Shown piece after piece: positions 1-9,062 of a stretch of DNA of 64,000 nt. The stretch comes from Acidovorax sp. Root219 (GTDB lineage Bacteria; Pseudomonadota; Gammaproteobacteria; Burkholderiales; Burkholderiaceae_C). How positions within the stretch are numbered: the first letter of the stretch is position 1; every line of letters starts with the position of its first letter. The stretch spans positions 225,731-289,730 of the forward strand of contig NZ_LMIJ01000010.1 in assembly GCF_001428665.1 (NCBI RefSeq), in the 5' to 3' direction. Under the pieces are notes generated by a model, which saw only the letters and a list, made by a program, of their open reading frames with translations, was not told the origin of the DNA and made no database searches. The position numbers and the translations under genes were made by a program.

Positions 1-1
1 A

Positions 2-1165
2 AGGAGCGTAGTGCCACGTGACTTCTGGGCCAATCGTGTTGATGTAGGTAACAACGCCAGGACCACCCGACTTGCCCAGGTTCACAGAAGGAGCCGAGGT
101 TTGGCCAACGGAGACCGTTGGGTTTGCGTAGCGAACGTTAGCCCAGCCAGCGGTGAACGTGCCCACGCTGATCTGGCTACCGAAGGCCAGCCAGTCGTGT
201 TCGAACACGCTGGTCGACGATGCTGGTGGCAGAGGCGAGATGTTGAACGTTGGACCGGCGATGGTGTTTTCGCTGTAATCGAACACGTCAGCAGCGATCT
301 GCACCTTCTGTTGGAAGGGGTACTGGCCGCTGATGACGTTACGGTACGTCAGCTTCGTGGGGAACGTGAAGGACACCAGCGAAGATTGCGAACCGCCGAC
401 CACGTAAGGCACGACGAAGGAGGTCTTCCACAGTGCGTCTTCGATGTCAGCAACCGTAGCTTGCGAACGTGGAGCGCCCAGGCTGGAGTCAACACCGATG
501 TTTTGCTTGATGCGGTTGTTGTAGTCAGCCAGTGCCAGGGTAGGCAGCGAAGCGTTCTGACCGTTCAGCGAGTTCGAGATGGTCAGGAAACCGGCCAGCA
601 CGTTAGGCGTGTTGGTGTCAGCGACCACAGCTGGAGCTGCGTCAAATGCGGCCTTGATGGCAGCCTTGGCAACGCCAGGACGGTTAGGAGCGAGGTCGAA
701 TGCTTGCGATTCGATGATCGTGATGTAACCGATGTTGGTCAGTGGCGAGCGGCCTTCGCCAGCACCGCTCACGATCACTGCCGGGGTAGCAGCGGATGCG
801 AAGGTGTTGGAGTTAGGCAGCAGGATCGAGTCGTCGCTGGACGTCACAACCGAACGCGTCGTTTGGCCGTTGGCGGCAGCAGCTTGGCTTGCCAGGGTAC
901 CGACCCACACGTCGCCAGGCGACAGGTAGATCAAGAAGTCAAGACGTTCTTCGGAGCGCTCATTGTCGTGAATCACGACCTTGGCGACGACGGATTGCGT
1001 CAGGCTAGTGTTGATAACCTTCAACTCACTTTGCCATCCCCCACCGATGAAATACGAGGGAGCGACCAGCAAATCACCCAAACCAGCGTGATTCACGGTC
1101 ACAGCGTTTGCAGCACCAGCAGCGAGCATGGCGCCCATTGCTACAGCAAGAAGTTTCTTCTTCAT
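2..1165 (-). CDS. Exported surface (S-layer-like) protein, C-terminus cut off by window edge
   Basis: The frame is open to the left edge, so 388 N-terminal residues are visible. It begins with a Sec signal peptide (MKKKLLAVAM, then an Ala-rich core ending ANA at residue 21). The mature start contains GDLLVAPSYF, GGGW and VINTS, a pattern I associate with bacterial proteins annotated as cell-surface proteins; the exact family is not established. An in-frame ATG lies at 1180, but GGAG at 1175-1178, about nine bases before the ATG at 1165, favours the inner start. Codons are often T-ended (GCT, GGT, CGT), unlike the G/C-ended neighbours. This suggests very high expression or a different origin. 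It lies downstream of the glycan genes on the same strand, so it is a candidate glycan acceptor by inference only. Confidence 0.7.
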   Translation of the reverse strand, partial: MKKKLLAVAMGAMLAAGAANAVTVNHAGLGDLLVAPSYFIGGGWQSELKVINTSLTQSVVAKVVIHDNERSEERLDFLIYLSPGDVWVGTLASQAAAANGQTTRSVVTSSDDSILLPNSNTFASAATPAVIVSGAGEGRSPLTNIGYITIIESQAFDLAPNRPGVAKAAIKAAFDAAPAVVADTNTPNVLAGFLTISNSLNGQNASLPTLALADYNNRIKQNIGVDSSLGAPRSQATVADIEDALWKTSFVVPYVVGGSQSSLVSFTFPTKLTYRNVISGQYPFQQKVQIAADVFDYSENTIAGPTFNISPLPPASSTSVFEHDWLAFGSQISVGTFTAGWANVRYANPTVSVGQTSAPSVNLGKSGGPGVVTYINTIGPEVTWHYAP

Positions 1166-1180
1166 CACAGATTTCTCCAT

Positions 1181-1538
1181 AAAAATTAAAAAAAGCACCT
1201 GAGCAAGCCCACACTCATAGCTTTACAAGTTTACACCAGATACTTCAACAATCCGCCCCGCGTACACAATCTAGACAAGCGGACTCTATGGACTGTTGAT
1301 TCGCATCCTACACAATCGCCCCCCGGTTTGCGCAGGGGTGCGTAGATAAAATGTGTTTGGTGTCACAACTAGGGCGAAGGATGTTGCACCTCAGCAACAA
1401 GCGCCCGTTGTCCTTTTCCTGCGCCCGACACGGCAAGCCTGCGGCCTGCCCTGCTGCGGCACAGCGGGCCAGAGGCAAGTCGCCAGAGAGCCAGCGGGCG
1501 TACCCAACTGACCCTTGCAGCACTGCCACGGCCCCTCA
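1181..1538. other. Intergenic region, no convincing gene
   Basis: This 358 bp gap separates the lipoprotein gene from the surface protein gene. Short open frames exist on both strands (minus 1308-1529, plus 1351-1746), but they lack ribosome binding sites and recognisable products. The part nearest the surface protein is A/T-rich, as expected of a promoter and leader. I see no clear terminator behind the lipoprotein gene. Confidence 0.5.
1220..1248 (-). promoter_or_regulatory. Possible sigma70 promoter of the surface protein
   Basis: On the minus strand TTGAAG (1243-1248) lies 17 bases before TAAAGC (1220-1225), about 55 bases upstream of the first ATG. The -35 is reasonable and the -10 is weak. 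It was chosen mainly because the surface protein needs its own promoter after a 358 bp gap. Confidence 0.28.
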
Positions 1539-2054
1539 TCAGCGAGACTTCAGAACAGCGTCGAGATTGACGTGCTTCCACTGCCCATCCACGATCTCCC
1601 AGATATCGGAGGTGCGGAAATTGGAGTCAGACTTCTTCCCGGTCGGATCGACCAGTGTGAGTTCGACTTCCACATTGGCATTCTTGCCATCCTGGGTGAC
1701 ATCATGCACCTTGATGGATTTCAGGATCCATGCTTTCGCATGGTAATCGGCATAGAACTTGGAATCCGTCCGCTTGGGGTCGATCCCGTGCTCCAGATCG
1801 TAGCGCACGCCCCAGTTGCGGTCCACATGGGCTTGCCAATAGCGTTTGAAATTGGTAAGCACGCCGATCTGCGCCATTTTGGGCTCAAGCGCAGGCGATT
1901 CGAACACCAGGTTCAGCGGCTTGGACTCCTTCGAAACCGTACTTGGCGCAACTGCTGCATTGCCTGCAGTCTGCGAGGTCGCGCAGCCGGCCAGCCATGG
2001 CAATGCCGCGACCATGGCAGCGGCGAGCGTGATTTTTTGTGCAAAATTCTTCAT
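1539..2054 (-). CDS. Predicted lipoprotein of unknown function
   Basis: This 171-residue protein has a lipoprotein signal: KNFAQK, a hydrophobic stretch, then the lipobox LAGC with Cys24. The mature part is about 148 residues. It has alternating strands and ends in a segment (DIWEIVDGQWKHVNLD) typical of NTF2/SnoaL-like folds, where such domains assess or bind small ligands. That resemblance is weak and gives no function. It lies 33 bp downstream of the methyltransferase gene on the same strand, so it is probably the last gene of that operon. It may be an outer-membrane or periplasmic partner of the surface-glycan system. Confidence 0.7.
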   Translation of the reverse strand: MKNFAQKITLAAAMVAALPWLAGCATSQTAGNAAVAPSTVSKESKPLNLVFESPALEPKMAQIGVLTNFKRYWQAHVDRNWGVRYDLEHGIDPKRTDSKFYADYHAKAWILKSIKVHDVTQDGKNANVEVELTLVDPTGKKSDSNFRTSDIWEIVDGQWKHVNLDAVLKSR

Positions 2055-2087
2055 GCGTGTCTCAAGATAGTGTGGAGGTTCAACGAA

Positions 2088-3884
2088 TCACGGGGGAGCG
2101 ACTCGCAGGGATGAGGGCTCTTGCAGCGTGTGAAAAAGCACCAATGGGATATGGGCGACCTGCTGATAGTTCACATCAATGATGCTGCGGCCACCATTTC
2201 GGCGCAATGCGTCACCCGCGAGCAGGACGCAAGGCGCCAAGACAGCAAACGAACTGTCGGTCTGCGGCACCGGAGCGCTCAGGCAGCGCATGGGCGGCAT
2301 CACGTCATCGCGCCCCAGGAAGGCGTCGTAGTCTGCCATGATGGCCCAGGTATCGGGGCGCACTTTGGCCAAGGTGAACATCTCCTGCAGCGCGTTGAAG
2401 GAGAGCGTGGTGCCCTCCTGCAGCACCAGGCGATACTGTCCGCGCCAATCGTAGTCGCCTTCGGGATCCGTCCGCGCAACGATGGTCAGCCGCGCATCGA
2501 GCCGGGCAAAGTCTTCCATGGCCCTGCGCACTGCGGGTGACTGGTCGGGGTGCCCCAGCAGCAGCAGTTCCCAGCCCGAGTAGGTCTGGTGCACCAGCGA
2601 GAAGAAGGTGGCGGTGAGCGCCGCCACGTCGAAAGGCTGCACCACCGCCGAGACGAATGGCGCGGCCATTGCCTGGGAATGGACTGTTTGCGCGCCCTGC
2701 ACGGCGCTTGCGCCAGACAATGTGCGCCAGCCATCCCTCATGAACCGCCACATGCCTGGCGGCACCACGGCGCGCACCATGTTCTTGGCGTGGAACAGGG
2801 CATGCGCTCGTCGTCCGGCCCCGAGGGATACCTCTTCGCCAGCATCGGCGATCAGGCGGTAGTACTGCGCCATGTAGCGCGCCTGGTCGTTGGCGAGCAA
2901 CTGGCGCTCATGCACCGTGGTCAGCTCCGAGCGCAGGTATTCCAGGTCCATGCGCGCGGCAGCCAGCTTGCGGTCCAGATCGGTGGCCACGACGGGGGAC
3001 GCACCCGCCAGGGATGGCATCGATGTCGAAGACAAGGTCTTGGGAGGATTGACCGCCCGAATGGACACCCCCGCAGCCAGCGTGCGCAGGTGGTGTTCGG
3101 GCAGCGCGCCGAGGGCATCCATGATGGCCACGTCCTGCGGCTGGGCCGCCCCCGTGCCGGAACGCTGCAGGGCGTCGACCACCTCGCCCAGCGGCGTGGT
3201 GCGCAGCAGTGCCGCCGCATCGGCGGGCAGGCGGTCCAGGTAGACCCCGAGGAACCAGCTCAGCGACCACCGCGGGTGCTGGTGGGGTTCCACACCGCTC
3301 CAACGCAGGTCAAACTCGCGGAACCACTCGCGCAGGCCGGTTTCGGTGGCGTTGTAGAAATGGTGGGGGTAGCCGTGTTCGGGCTGCAGGAAGGCGGTGT
3401 CGATCTTGACCACGCCGCCCGGCTTGAGCACGCGGCGAATCTCCTCCACCGCCGCCTGAGGGTACTGCAGGTGCTCGAACACCGCCTGGCTGATCACCGC
3501 GCCAAAGCTGTTGTCCCGGAACGGCAGCCGGTCGGCAGAGCCGACCACGTCCGTCATGGGGTAGCGAAAGATGTCGATCTGCACCACGTTGTCCCAGCGC
3601 TGCAGCTTGCCGCCTGCGCCCAAGTCGAGCACCCATTCGTCCCGGTGCTCCTCGATGATCCTGAGCGACTCCTGGCTGTAGGGGTGGCGCGATACCGGAT
3701 CGTCCACCGAGGCCTCCCCCGTTCCCGCCTCCTCGATGGTTTCCGGCAGCAGCACGGGCACCCCATTGCGCAGGGGGTAGGCCGCCTCGCAGCCGCCACA
3801 CACCACCCGGCTCTCGTGCTGGATCAGTCTGGAGCCGCAACGCGGGCAGGCCAGCAGGGGCAAAAGGGAGTCAAGTCGGCTCAT
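2088..3884 (-). CDS. Zinc-ribbon SAM methyltransferase with degenerate glycosyltransferase tail
   Basis: This 598-residue protein has three parts. Residues 1-50 form a Trm112-like zinc ribbon with CPRC (13-16) and CGGC (29-32). Residues about 85-200 are a class I SAM methyltransferase with VLDLGAGG, the acidic IDIF segment and RVLKPGGVVKID. A short coiled coil lies near 305-340. From about residue 400 the tail aligns by eye with a GT2 domain of the upstream giant gene. There the metal-binding DxD of a GT2 (DHDDELT in the neighbour) reads LQEGTTLS, so it is probably not catalytic. Likely role: methylation of a sugar or sugar terminus in the adjacent glycan pathway, with the tail as a binding module. 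It starts 57 bp after the giant gene and is probably co-transcribed. Confidence 0.75.
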   Translation of the reverse strand: MSRLDSLLPLLACPRCGSRLIQHESRVVCGGCEAAYPLRNGVPVLLPETIEEAGTGEASVDDPVSRHPYSQESLRIIEEHRDEWVLDLGAGGKLQRWDNVVQIDIFRYPMTDVVGSADRLPFRDNSFGAVISQAVFEHLQYPQAAVEEIRRVLKPGGVVKIDTAFLQPEHGYPHHFYNATETGLREWFREFDLRWSGVEPHQHPRWSLSWFLGVYLDRLPADAAALLRTTPLGEVVDALQRSGTGAAQPQDVAIMDALGALPEHHLRTLAAGVSIRAVNPPKTLSSTSMPSLAGASPVVATDLDRKLAAARMDLEYLRSELTTVHERQLLANDQARYMAQYYRLIADAGEEVSLGAGRRAHALFHAKNMVRAVVPPGMWRFMRDGWRTLSGASAVQGAQTVHSQAMAAPFVSAVVQPFDVAALTATFFSLVHQTYSGWELLLLGHPDQSPAVRRAMEDFARLDARLTIVARTDPEGDYDWRGQYRLVLQEGTTLSFNALQEMFTLAKVRPDTWAIMADYDAFLGRDDVMPPMRCLSAPVPQTDSSFAVLAPCVLLAGDALRRNGGRSIIDVNYQQVAHIPLVLFHTLQEPSSLRVAPP

Positions 3885-3941
3885 ACGGTGGATTCAAGGA
3901 AGGAAACGGTCAGGCAAGTGAGGACGGCGACAAGCGCCGTT

Positions 3942-6900
3942 TCAGGAAACGCGGGGGGGCCAGGCCAGCGAAAAATCTTCGGCGTCGATGGTCAGGTTGG
4001 GGTTGTAGCAGGGGTCGTTGGCCAGCAAGGCGGGCCAACGGGTCTGCAGGATCTTCACTTCCGAGTTGAAGCGCTTTTGCTTCTCGGGCGTGTCCTCATA
4101 GCCGCGCGAGACGGACTCGTGGTGGATCAGTTCGGCATAGGGCGTCCAGTGGTTGCGGTAGCCCGCCTCACGCACGCGCAGGCAGAAGTCCACGTCATTG
4201 AAGGCCACGGCCAGGCTCTCGTCCAGGCCGCTCACCTCTTCGTAGACCGACTTGCGCAGCAGCAGGCAGGCCGCCGTCACGGCCACAAAGTCCTGCGCCA
4301 GCACCGCGCGGCCCATGTAGCCATGCTGGCCGCGCGCCAGCAGCTTGTGCGCATGGCCGGCTACGCCGCAGACCAGCACCACGCCCGCGTGCTGGATGCG
4401 GCCATCGGGGTACCACAGCCGGGCGCCCACGCAGCCCACGCCGGGCTCCAGGGCCGGGCCCACCATCTCGTCGAGCCATTCGGGGTGGGTGGCCTCGATA
4501 TCGTTGTTCATCAGCAGCACGAACTCGCCACACGTGGCTTCGCGCACCGCACGGTTGTTGATGGCCGAGAAGTTGAACGGGCCATCGTCGCGCAGCACCC
4601 GGATCTGCCCCGACGCCGTGCGTTCGGCCAGCAACTGCAGCGAAGCGGCTTCGTCGCTGCCGTTGTCCATCACGATGATTTCGTAGTTGGGGTAGCGGGT
4701 CTGCACCAGGCTGTCGAGGCACTGGCGCAGGATCTTCTCGCCATTGCGGGTGGGGATGACGATGCTCACCAGCGGCGGGTTGGCCGGTATGCCCCAGCGC
4801 ACGCGGTACATGCCCGAGGCCTCGGGCGCCTCCAGCACCTCGCCCTGCAGGCCGCGGCGCTGCAGATGCTCCTGCAGCGCACGCCGGCCGGCCTCGAAGG
4901 CATAGCTCTTGTTGCCATGGCCCGATGCCGTGCTGCCGGTTGCCGTGCGCCAGTGGTAGAGGATCTGCGGCACGTGGAGCACGGCGGCGGCTTCCACGCT
5001 GTCGATGGCGCGCAGCGCCAGGTCGTAGTCTTGCGCGCCCTCGAAGCCCACGCGCGGGCCACCGAGCTGGCGCATGAAGTCGGCGTCATAGACCGCGAAG
5101 TGGCACATGTAGTTGTGCGAGCGCAGCAGGCCCAGGTTGAAATCGGGCTTGAAATACGGATCGAAGCGCCGGCCGGTCTGGTCGATCTTGTCCTCGTCGG
5201 AATACAGCACCTTGCCCTGCGGGTGGCGCGCAAAGGCCTGCATGGCGCGCAGCAGCGCATGGGGCGTGAGTTCGTCGTCGTGGTCCAGCAGGGCGATGTA
5301 CTGGCCCTTGGCCAGGGCGATGGCCGTGTTGGTCGCCGCGGAGATGTGCTGGTTCTTGTCGTGAAAGGCCAGTCGGATGCGCGGCTCTCCGGCGGCTGCA
5401 GCCTCCAGCAATTCACGCGTACCGGCCTTGGTCGAGGCATCGTCGCAGATGCACAGCTCCCAGTGCGGGTAGACCTGGCTCTTCACCGATGCGATGGCAC
5501 GGCCCACATCCTGCGGGTCGGGGTTGTAGACCGGCATGACGATGGAAACCAGCGCCTTGCGCGGCAGCTCGGCCGCCTCGGCCACCAGGCGCGAGAGCTT
5601 GACCGGGTCCATGGTGTCGTATTTCGCCACCCAGTCGGCATAACTGCGTGGTGTGGCACCGGGCACGGTGTCCAGCACAGGTGCGCCGGAATCCAGGGCT
5701 TCCAGGCCATGTTCGGAGCCATGCAGCATGCGGCGCAGGCGCTGGCGCACGCCCTGCACCCCCTGGGTGCGCAGCACCGATACCGTGCGCTTGGCGAGGT
5801 GCGACAGGCCCAGACCCCGACTGCGGGCCACCGAATAGGCCGCCACGACGCTCCTGGCGTAGCGCGGCAGCCGGACCACCAGGCGCAACGGCCGGGTGAT
5901 CTTCCACGAGCGCGACCCTGTTACCAGGCGCAACTGGTGCTGCGTGCCATCGAGCATGGTCTGCAGGTTGTGCGCGTGGTTGCGCGCCAAGGCGATCTCG
6001 GCCGAGAGGGCAGCGGCAGAAGCCTCCAGGGAACCGATGTGCGCCTGGGCGTCGGTGTACAGGTCCAGCACGTTCGCGCCGTGCTGGTGGGCCAGGTCTC
6101 GCTCGCGCATCACGGCATGGAGTTCGACGATGGTGGCATCGCGCTCTTGCTGCACCACGTCGCGCGCGGCGCAGGCCAGGTCATGCGCCTCGCCCAGGTG
6201 GTGAGCATCCTGACGGGCCTTGTCGGCCGCCTGCATGGCATCCATGGCGCGCTGCTGCTGGTCCACCAGGTCCTGCGCCAGGCGCTTCACATCCTTGCTG
6301 CGCTCTACCAGTTGCGAAAGCACACTGCGCCGCGACAACGAGCGTGTGACCAGTTCCTCGAAGGTCTGCTTGGACTGCAGCACCTGCCATTTGGCATACA
6401 ACTGGGCCGTGGCATCGGCCGCGCGCTGGCGGTCGGCCTGCACGCCCTCACCGGCCCCGGCATGGATGCGGTAGGCAGCCGATACGCCGGGCACGAACTC
6501 GAACGGCGTGCGGCTTTCCACCTGCAGCCAGAAATCCCAGTCCTCGTACAGATCGAAGCGCTCGTCGAAGGCGGCCCCGCCGGCCTGCACCAGGCTGCGA
6601 TGGAACAGCACCGAGTGGATGGGCATGAAGTTGCCGTAGCGCAGCTCGCCCGAGGCATAGGGGAACTGGAAGATCTCTCCCACGGGCTCGCTCTGGGCAT
6701 CGACGCACTCCACCGCCGTGTGCACCGCCTTGACCGTGGTGCTCTGGCGCACGGCCAGCACCAGCTTGGCAATGTGGTCCGGGTAGAACCAGTCGTCGTC
6801 GTCCAGGAAGATGAGGTATTCGCCCGTGGCCGCCGCCATGCCGGCATTGGCCGCCAGCGCGCGGTTGAGCTTCTTGCCCTGGGAGACCAGGGTGACCGGC

Positions 6901-7823
6901 ACGGGGCCGTCGGCCCACTTCGTACCAGGCAAGCCGTCGCCGGCGGCGTCCACCAGCACGATGTCCAGGTGCGGATAGGTCTGCAACGCCACAGACCCGA
7001 GGGCCTTGGCCAGCGTGGGGCGGCCCATGGTGCGCACGATGACCGATACCAGCGGCAAGTCCTGCGGCAGCACGGCCACGCCGCGGCCCAGCAGGCGCTG
7101 CCTTTCGCCCTCGATCAGCAGCGGGCCGCCAGCGCGCAGATCGGCCGAGGTGTAGCTCTCGAAAGCCTCGGCGTATTCCGACGCCGGGAACAGCGTAAGC
7201 GCACGAAAACGGTTGAGCGCGGAAATGAAGCTCGCATACGGCAGCTTCTTCTCCTGGCTGGCAAAGACCTGCATGGCCTGCTGCTTGAGCGCCCACACGG
7301 GCGTGATGTCCAGCAGCCGGTTGGGCCTGAGCGGCGCGCTCACCTCGTACAGGTGCAGGCCCACGCCCTGCAGCCGGCGCACGGCCTCGATGGCGCACAG
7401 CGCCGTGGCGCGGTGGTCGGGGTGCAGCTCCCAGGGCGACGGGGCGTACACCACGTCGGCGCCGGTATCGGCCACCGCCTGGATGATCCTGTGCACCAGC
7501 GCTTCGCCATAGGTGACTTCACGGTCCTGCAGGCCCCAGCACTGGGGCGGCGGCAGGCCCAGCACACGGGCCGCGTCGGTACTTTCGGAGAGGCGGGTGT
7601 CTGCATACCCCTTGGCCGCACCTTCTTCGCCATGCCCGCCTGCGGTCAGCAGGACGACGTGCACAGAGTGCCCCGCCTGAACATGCCCGATGATGGCCCC
7701 GCCGCATCCAAAGACTTCGTCATCGGGATGGGGCGCCAGGACGAGTACGCCCCCTGGGGCGGGAGGCACGGGTGAGGCGTGGTAGGGGATGATCTCAGCC
7801 TCGCTAGGGTGCATGTTGTGCAT
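3942..7823 (-). CDS. Giant PIG-L deacetylase / three-glycosyltransferase fusion protein
   Basis: This is a single 1293-residue frame. Residues 25-230 are a PIG-L/LmbE N-deacetylase with the metal motifs PHPDDE (31-36) and HPDH (134-137). Residues 257-480 are a GT2 domain with DDDDW (341-345) and YEDWDFW. Residues about 490-635 are a coiled coil. It is followed by SRSWKITRPLR (637-647), a linker seen in many surface-glycan transferases. Residues 757-985 are a second GT2 domain (DHDD 847-850, YSDEDK). Residues 1017-1290 are a third (MNNDIE near 1105, NDVDFC). No signal peptide or membrane span is seen, so it should be cytoplasmic. It may deacetylate an amino sugar and add several sugars in series. 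No clear Shine-Dalgarno lies before the ATG at 7823; a second ATG follows three codons later. Confidence 0.85.
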   Translation of the reverse strand: MHNMHPSEAEIIPYHASPVPPAPGGVLVLAPHPDDEVFGCGGAIIGHVQAGHSVHVVLLTAGGHGEEGAAKGYADTRLSESTDAARVLGLPPPQCWGLQDREVTYGEALVHRIIQAVADTGADVVYAPSPWELHPDHRATALCAIEAVRRLQGVGLHLYEVSAPLRPNRLLDITPVWALKQQAMQVFASQEKKLPYASFISALNRFRALTLFPASEYAEAFESYTSADLRAGGPLLIEGERQRLLGRGVAVLPQDLPLVSVIVRTMGRPTLAKALGSVALQTYPHLDIVLVDAAGDGLPGTKWADGPVPVTLVSQGKKLNRALAANAGMAAATGEYLIFLDDDDWFYPDHIAKLVLAVRQSTTVKAVHTAVECVDAQSEPVGEIFQFPYASGELRYGNFMPIHSVLFHRSLVQAGGAAFDERFDLYEDWDFWLQVESRTPFEFVPGVSAAYRIHAGAGEGVQADRQRAADATAQLYAKWQVLQSKQTFEELVTRSLSRRSVLSQLVERSKDVKRLAQDLVDQQQRAMDAMQAADKARQDAHHLGEAHDLACAARDVVQQERDATIVELHAVMRERDLAHQHGANVLDLYTDAQAHIGSLEASAAALSAEIALARNHAHNLQTMLDGTQHQLRLVTGSRSWKITRPLRLVVRLPRYARSVVAAYSVARSRGLGLSHLAKRTVSVLRTQGVQGVRQRLRRMLHGSEHGLEALDSGAPVLDTVPGATPRSYADWVAKYDTMDPVKLSRLVAEAAELPRKALVSIVMPVYNPDPQDVGRAIASVKSQVYPHWELCICDDASTKAGTRELLEAAAAGEPRIRLAFHDKNQHISAATNTAIALAKGQYIALLDHDDELTPHALLRAMQAFARHPQGKVLYSDEDKIDQTGRRFDPYFKPDFNLGLLRSHNYMCHFAVYDADFMRQLGGPRVGFEGAQDYDLALRAIDSVEAAAVLHVPQILYHWRTATGSTASGHGNKSYAFEAGRRALQEHLQRRGLQGEVLEAPEASGMYRVRWGIPANPPLVSIVIPTRNGEKILRQCLDSLVQTRYPNYEIIVMDNGSDEAASLQLLAERTASGQIRVLRDDGPFNFSAINNRAVREATCGEFVLLMNNDIEATHPEWLDEMVGPALEPGVGCVGARLWYPDGRIQHAGVVLVCGVAGHAHKLLARGQHGYMGRAVLAQDFVAVTAACLLLRKSVYEEVSGLDESLAVAFNDVDFCLRVREAGYRNHWTPYAELIHHESVSRGYEDTPEKQKRFNSEVKILQTRWPALLANDPCYNPNLTIDAEDFSLAWPPRVS

Positions 7824-8165
7824 TCAGATCAGGAAAGGAACGTGGGAACGGTCTGTGGCGCATGGAAACCGGTGTGCTTCCGCAAAAAAGGCGCAGGCAC
7901 GGCAAGGGCCGGTCCCTCGTCAACGAAAAGGACCGCCGTGGATGCCAGGCAGAGACCAGGTCTGTGGGATTTTTCGCTTGAAGCCCGCCGCAGCGGCCCT
8001 CAGAGCAGGTCTGCAATTCTATATTCTGTCGTATGCAGCCACGATCATGCGCTTATCCTGGCAATGGCAACGGATTGTTGCACCACAAGGCCCTCTTGCG
8101 TCCAAAATATTGCGCATTGGTGCGACACCGGTCACACCCGGCGGCATCTCCCTCGGCGCACGGCC
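7824..8165. other. Intergenic region between the two glycan gene blocks
   Basis: This 342 bp stretch has no credible gene. It must hold the promoter of the giant glycosyltransferase gene if that block is transcribed separately from the rml operon. On the minus strand there is a short inverted pair GCAAC/GTTGC around 8073-8087 and an A/T-rich stretch near 8015-8032 (containing TATAGA). I could not pair it with a good -35. No terminator with a T-run was found behind the last gene of the rml block. Confidence 0.45.
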
Positions 8166-9062
8166 CTACCCAGGCGGGCGTTGCAACAGCCCGTGCACCC
8201 CGCCCCGGACTGCGGCGAGCAGGCGCGCCAGCCGCCGCTCGGGCAGCAGTGGCTGCAGCAGCAGCTTGCGCGCCAGCGGGGCGAGCAGCTTGCGGCGCCA
8301 GCCACGGGGCACGTCATGGGAACGCATTAGCCACAGCGTGTTGCGCACCTGGAAGTAGATGCGCTGCGGCGGATGCGCCAGCACCTGGCGCCCCAGCACC
8401 TTCACGCCCGCCTTGCCAATGGTGTGCTGCAGTACCACCGCCCCCGTCTGCATCACCGCCCATCCCCGGTGGCGCGCACGCCAGCACCACTCGGTATCGA
8501 CCATATCCACAAACCAGCCCCCTCTGAACGGGCCTACGGCGGACAACGCTGCAGCCGGGTACAGGCAGCCGGAGGTGATCACGTGGTCCACCGCCACCGC
8601 CTGCTGCGCGGACCAGGGGTCTGCAGACGGCACCAGGCGCTGATGCGCATCCACGCGCTGGACGGGCAGTGCCCGTCCCGTGGTTTCGTCGCGCACGGCG
8701 GGGCCGAGCGCCGCCCAGCCGCCAGCGGCTTCACCGGCCCGCGCCCAGATGTCCAGCAGGCCGGCCAGGTACCCGGCGGGGGGTAGGGAATCCTGGTCAA
8801 AACTCAGCAGGAAGTCAAAGGCGCCATCCAGCGCCCGCTGGCGCGCCAGGTTGAGCGCAGCGCCCACGCCCAGGTTGCCTGGCGCCAAGTGCCACTGCAC
8901 GGCGGTCATGCCCGACCAGGGCCCCGCCGCCGGGTCGATGGTCTGGCCGTTGTCGATGACCAGCACCTGCGCCACATCCGGCAGCAGTCGCGCAATCAAG
9001 GCCGACAGCCTGTGGCTGTCCGGGTGGTACGCCACCACGCAGGCCAGAACGCGCGGCGTCAT
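8166..9062 (-). CDS. Family 2 glycosyltransferase, rhamnosyltransferase type
   Basis: The 298-residue product begins MTPRVLACVVAYHPD and has VIDNGQ (35-40) and the nucleotide-sugar/metal motif FDQDS (88-92). Later come ITSG, FVDMVDTEWCWR and a C-terminal region rich in RIYFQVRN. This pattern is characteristic of RfbN-like rhamnosyltransferases using dTDP-L-rhamnose, which fits the rml genes of the same operon. The frame stays open further upstream, but the start at 9062 overlaps the stop of the preceding gene as ATGA (9059-9062), the junction used repeatedly in this operon. It is the last gene of the rml block. Acceptor and linkage cannot be read from sequence. Confidence 0.85.
   Translation of the reverse strand: MTPRVLACVVAYHPDSHRLSALIARLLPDVAQVLVIDNGQTIDPAAGPWSGMTAVQWHLAPGNLGVGAALNLARQRALDGAFDFLLSFDQDSLPPAGYLAGLLDIWARAGEAAGGWAALGPAVRDETTGRALPVQRVDAHQRLVPSADPWSAQQAVAVDHVITSGCLYPAAALSAVGPFRGGWFVDMVDTEWCWRARHRGWAVMQTGAVVLQHTIGKAGVKVLGRQVLAHPPQRIYFQVRNTLWLMRSHDVPRGWRRKLLAPLARKLLLQPLLPERRLARLLAAVRGGVHGLLQRPPG

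Noticed and set aside
11-1189. Plus-strand open frame opposite the surface protein
   Set aside because: No family resemblance or ribosome binding site. The minus-strand frame has a signal peptide, a Shine-Dalgarno and a coherent protein.
1308-1746. Short frames on both strands in the gap before the surface protein
   Set aside because: No ribosome binding site and arginine/cysteine-rich translations. They overlap each other and match nothing I recognise.
2550-7775. Plus-strand open frame of 1741 codons opposite the giant glycosyltransferase and methyltransferase genes
   Set aside because: Its translation is His/Gln/Arg-rich low-complexity sequence typical of antisense frames in GC-rich genes. 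The minus strand encodes intact enzymes with catalytic motifs.
7779-8358. Two overlapping plus-strand frames in the 7.8-8.2 kb gap
   Set aside because: They run into the antisense of the glycosyltransferase gene and have no recognisable domain.
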